Shown here: one piece after another, positions 61,592 through 64,000 of the stretch
Layout: the number at the start of each line of letters is the position of its first letter
How positions within the stretch are numbered: the first letter of the stretch is position 1
Source: Pelagicoccus enzymogenes
Lineage (GTDB): Bacteria; Verrucomicrobiota; Verrucomicrobiia; Opitutales; Opitutaceae
Length of the DNA stretch: 64,000 nucleotides
Direction of reading: 5' to 3'
Assembly (NCBI RefSeq): GCF_014803405.1
Contig: NZ_JACYFG010000051.1
Span: 496,001 to 560,000 of the forward strand
Translations under genes and position numbers: made by a program
The notes under the pieces: generated by a model
What the model saw: the letters and a program-made list of their open reading frames with translations, nothing else
The model's database searches: none
What the model was told of the DNA's origin: nothing

Positions 61592-64000
61592 ATGAAATTT
61601 AGTCCCCCCGACTTGAGGACCTCTCGTGGGTCCGTACTAGGATCGGCCGTTGCCGGTTCTTTGCTCGTCGCCTTGCTGGCGATGCCTAGCTTCGCCCAGG
61701 AGGGCGAGGAAGAAGTGTTCACTCTGAGTCCGTTTTCGGTAACGGCTACGGACGAAGGTGGTTACTCGGCTGCGGAGTCGATCACGGGTTCGCGCATTCG
61801 GACTCGCATCGCGGAATTGCCCTATGCGGTAAACGTGGTGACGAACGAGTTCTTGGAAGACTTCGCAGCCGACTCCCTCGACGACCAGTTTGCCTATGTC
61901 AGCTCCTTTGCGGGCGACGAGGTGGAAGGCTGGTATCAGCTTCGTGGATTCAAGCAGCAGACGCAGTTGCGCAACGGGTTCACGCGTCTCGGTCTCATCG
62001 ATCGTGTAACGGTATCGCGGGCGGAGGTCATCAAAGGCCCTGCGGCAGGCAGCTATGGCAAGATCAACCCAGGCGGCATCATCAACATCGTCACCAAGTC
62101 GCCTTCTTCCACGCCTCAGCAAGAGTACTCGGTGGAAGTGGGCACGGACGACTACACGCGTCTTGCCTTGGCAACTACCGGTCCGATCACCAAGGACGAG
62201 AAGCTGCTCTATCGATTGGACAGCGCTTGGCTGACGCGCGACGACTGGGGCTTCACCGGTCGCGAACAGTTTGCCGTCTCTGGCGTACTGGAGTACAACC
62301 TTTCCGAGAACACTCAGTTCACCCTGGAGAAGGAGTACCTGGAACGCGCTCAATCGCGCGGGCGTTCGCTTTTGCCGATACGCGATAGCGGAGGCTCTCG
62401 CGACTACCTTCGCCTCGCCACGGAGCTCTACAACTACAGCTTCCTCGGCCCGGACGAAATCAACGACCGCGACATCGACACCACCGACTTCCGTTTCTCG
62501 CACAAGTTCAGCGAGACCTTTTCGATGCGAGCCGCGTACAACAACTACGATCGCTACTTCGATCAGTTCACAGGCTACCCGGGAGAAATCGCTATCGACG
62601 TGGACGGCCGCGATCCGAGCGAAATCACTGCAGAGGTGGTGATGGAGGAGGGCGTTGTTCGCTTCGTCGAACCTGTAAACTACGAGATTTGGGAATCCGG
62701 CGATTCCTTCCAGGTCGACTTCCTGAAGGAATTCAACACGGAGCGTATCCAAAACCGACTCTTGGTCACCTTCGACAAGAACGAGCAGCGTGACATCCGC
62801 GTGCGTTCGCGCTTGAACCGCAATACCACTGCCGAACAGCAGGCGATGCTGGAAGAGCGTTTCGGCATCGACATTACGAACAAGGACCTGCGCCGCAATT
62901 CCTTCTTCAACGCGATGCAGGACCGTCGCTTCGACGTTTCCAATCCCGACTACAGCTGGATCGACCAGCAGTCCCGCGACCTCGTTCGCGAAACGGACAC
63001 CTTCGGAATTGTGGGTGACAACACCGACCCCGTCGGTATTGGAGTTATTGATACAAATTCCGACCGTACAGTTGATGTGGAAGGCGTGTTCATCGCGAAC
63101 CAGATGAAGGCTCTCGACGGCGACTTGAATATCAACATGGGCGTTCGCTATGACGAAGTGACGACCGATCTCTACAACGCACCGTTCAGCTTGAGCTCCT
63201 CCGCGCAAAGCGCGCCCAGCACCACGAGCGAATCCGTTTCCGAAGAAACCTACCAGTTCGGCATCAACTACAAGCTTGCCGAAGGCTTGATGGTTTACGG
63301 AAACACCAGCACCTCCTTCTTGCCGAGCCGCGACTTCAATACGGTTGATCCGGTCACGGGCGAGCCGCTCGCCGAAGCTCAGATCTTTGAAAACGAGAAG
63401 GGCGACGGAATGGAGATTGGCTTTAAGGGGGACGGCTTCGGCGACAAGCTAAGCTTCACGCTGGCCTACTTCGACATCAAGCGCGAGGATGTGGTCATCA
63501 ACGTCAGCGCGCCGGATCCGAACAATCCGGGAGAAACCTTCACTTACAAGGCGCAAAACGGTTTGGAGCAAGCGACGGGTTACGAGTTTGACTTCAACTT
63601 CCAAGCGTCTCGGGCCCTTAGCATTACCGGTGGTATTGGATTTGTGGATTCGGAAATTGCGATCACGGACAATGCGGTCCTTGAAGGATTGCCAGTAGCG
63701 GAGATTCCTGACTACAGCGCCAATATCGTAATGAAGTACTCGATCCGCGAGGGGAAGGCCAAGGGCTTGTTCTATACCTTCGGCATTCGCGACACCGGCG
63801 AGTCTCGCTACTCGAACTCGGGCGGCCGCGAAACGATTATCCAAGACGGTTACACGCTCTTCGAAGGTGGCGTTGGCTACAACTGGGGACAGGATCGCAA
63901 GCACACCTTGCAGCTGACCGCCAAGAACATCTTCGACGAGGAATACACGCGAGCCTCTGCCAAGCGGGGTGATCCGCAGCGATTCATTTTCCGCTACCGC
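61592..64000 (+). CDS. TonB-dependent receptor (second; 3' end cut by window)
   Basis: The frame begins MKFSPPDLRTSRG and stays open for 803 codons to the window end, where it is within a few residues of a typical receptor terminus (KRGDPQRFIFRYR). A signal peptide (SLLVALLAMPSFAQEG) is followed by the leader VFTLSPFSVTATDEG and the plug (RTRIAELPYAVNVVTNEFL, KGPAAGSYGKINPGGIINIV). The barrel then follows. It has no carboxypeptidase-like domain, unlike the first receptor, and its plug resembles siderophore-type receptors. Position beside the sugar operon and the LacI pair suggests uptake of the same or a related oligosaccharide. The leader (CCCCAACCCTACATCTCATC) has no Shine-Dalgarno. Confidence 0.92.
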   Translation, partial: MKFSPPDLRTSRGSVLGSAVAGSLLVALLAMPSFAQEGEEEVFTLSPFSVTATDEGGYSAAESITGSRIRTRIAELPYAVNVVTNEFLEDFAADSLDDQFAYVSSFAGDEVEGWYQLRGFKQQTQLRNGFTRLGLIDRVTVSRAEVIKGPAAGSYGKINPGGIINIVTKSPSSTPQQEYSVEVGTDDYTRLALATTGPITKDEKLLYRLDSAWLTRDDWGFTGREQFAVSGVLEYNLSENTQFTLEKEYLERAQSRGRSLLPIRDSGGSRDYLRLATELYNYSFLGPDEINDRDIDTTDFRFSHKFSETFSMRAAYNNYDRYFDQFTGYPGEIAIDVDGRDPSEITAEVVMEEGVVRFVEPVNYEIWESGDSFQVDFLKEFNTERIQNRLLVTFDKNEQRDIRVRSRLNRNTTAEQQAMLEERFGIDITNKDLRRNSFFNAMQDRRFDVSNPDYSWIDQQSRDLVRETDTFGIVGDNTDPVGIGVIDTNSDRTVDVEGVFIANQMKALDGDLNINMGVRYDEVTTDLYNAPFSLSSSAQSAPSTTSESVSEETYQFGINYKLAEGLMVYGNTSTSFLPSRDFNTVDPVTGEPLAEAQIFENEKGDGMEIGFKGDGFGDKLSFTLAYFDIKREDVVINVSAPDPNNPGETFTYKAQNGLEQATGYEFDFNFQASRALSITGGIGFVDSEIAITDNAVLEGLPVAEIPDYSANIVMKYSIREGKAKGLFYTFGIRDTGESRYSNSGGRETIIQDGYTLFEGGVGYNWGQDRKHTLQLTAKNIFDEEYTRASAKRGDPQRFIFRYR

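Overview
The window reads as chromosomal DNA of a Gram-negative, probably marine member of the Verrucomicrobiota, class Opitutae (a Puniceicoccales or Pelagicoccus-like lineage is my best guess). The basis is the ileS-dksA-like pair, two TonB-dependent receptors carrying an acidic then [EV]F-x-L-x-x-F-x-V leader motif typical of Opitutae receptors, a lysine/alanine-rich histone-H1-like protein, a fused LplT-PlsC-acyl-ACP synthetase, and high GC with very few Shine-Dalgarno sequences. No rRNA, CRISPR array, prophage or insertion sequence was found. The taxonomic placement is inference.

Region 1 (1-29 kb) is mostly housekeeping: a dksA-like gene (cut by the left edge), ileS, aspS, a sigma-54-driven amtB-glnK nitrogen unit, tRNA-Val(UAC), ilvN, hemC-cobA/hemD, a DegT-type aminotransferase, trpF, ffh, a five-gene envelope cluster (lpoB, ycfL-like, a COG3014-like TPR protein, a CsgG-like protein and a PEGA-domain protein), an Lrp-type regulator with an alanine-transaminase-like gene, der, fmt, a LysM protein, parB and secG. 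REP-like palindromes sit just behind several stop codons.

Region 2 (29-45.6 kb) is more mixed: a LolA-like protein, a lipoprotein, a GAFTGA-type enhancer-binding regulator with an unrecognised sensory half, the LplT-PlsC-Aas fusion sharing a promoter motif with that regulator, an orphan MsmX/UgpC-type ATPase, a tandem ribbon-helix-helix protein with a histone-H1-like tail, a polyphosphate:AMP phosphotransferase behind an unrecognised 502-residue protein, cstA, sppA and sufT.

Region 3 (45.7-64 kb) is a carbohydrate-utilisation locus. Two TonB-dependent receptors lie at its ends, two paralogous LacI-family repressors lie on the opposite strand, and between them is a tightly packed seven-gene operon: SSS sodium symporter, phosphomannose-isomerase-like cupin, D-2-hydroxyacid dehydrogenase, DUF2264 glycosidase-like protein, SDR dehydrogenase, secreted heparinase II/III-type lyase, and a TIM-barrel epimerase/isomerase. 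My model is uptake of a uronate-containing oligosaccharide through the receptors, beta-elimination in the periplasm, symport of the product, then cytoplasmic hydrolysis and redox/isomerisation. A 13-bp operator (TTATAAnTATCAG) recurs before the first receptor, the operon and the first LacI gene, so these probably form one regulon. The substrate cannot be read from the sequence; this locus is the best candidate for an undescribed system in the window.
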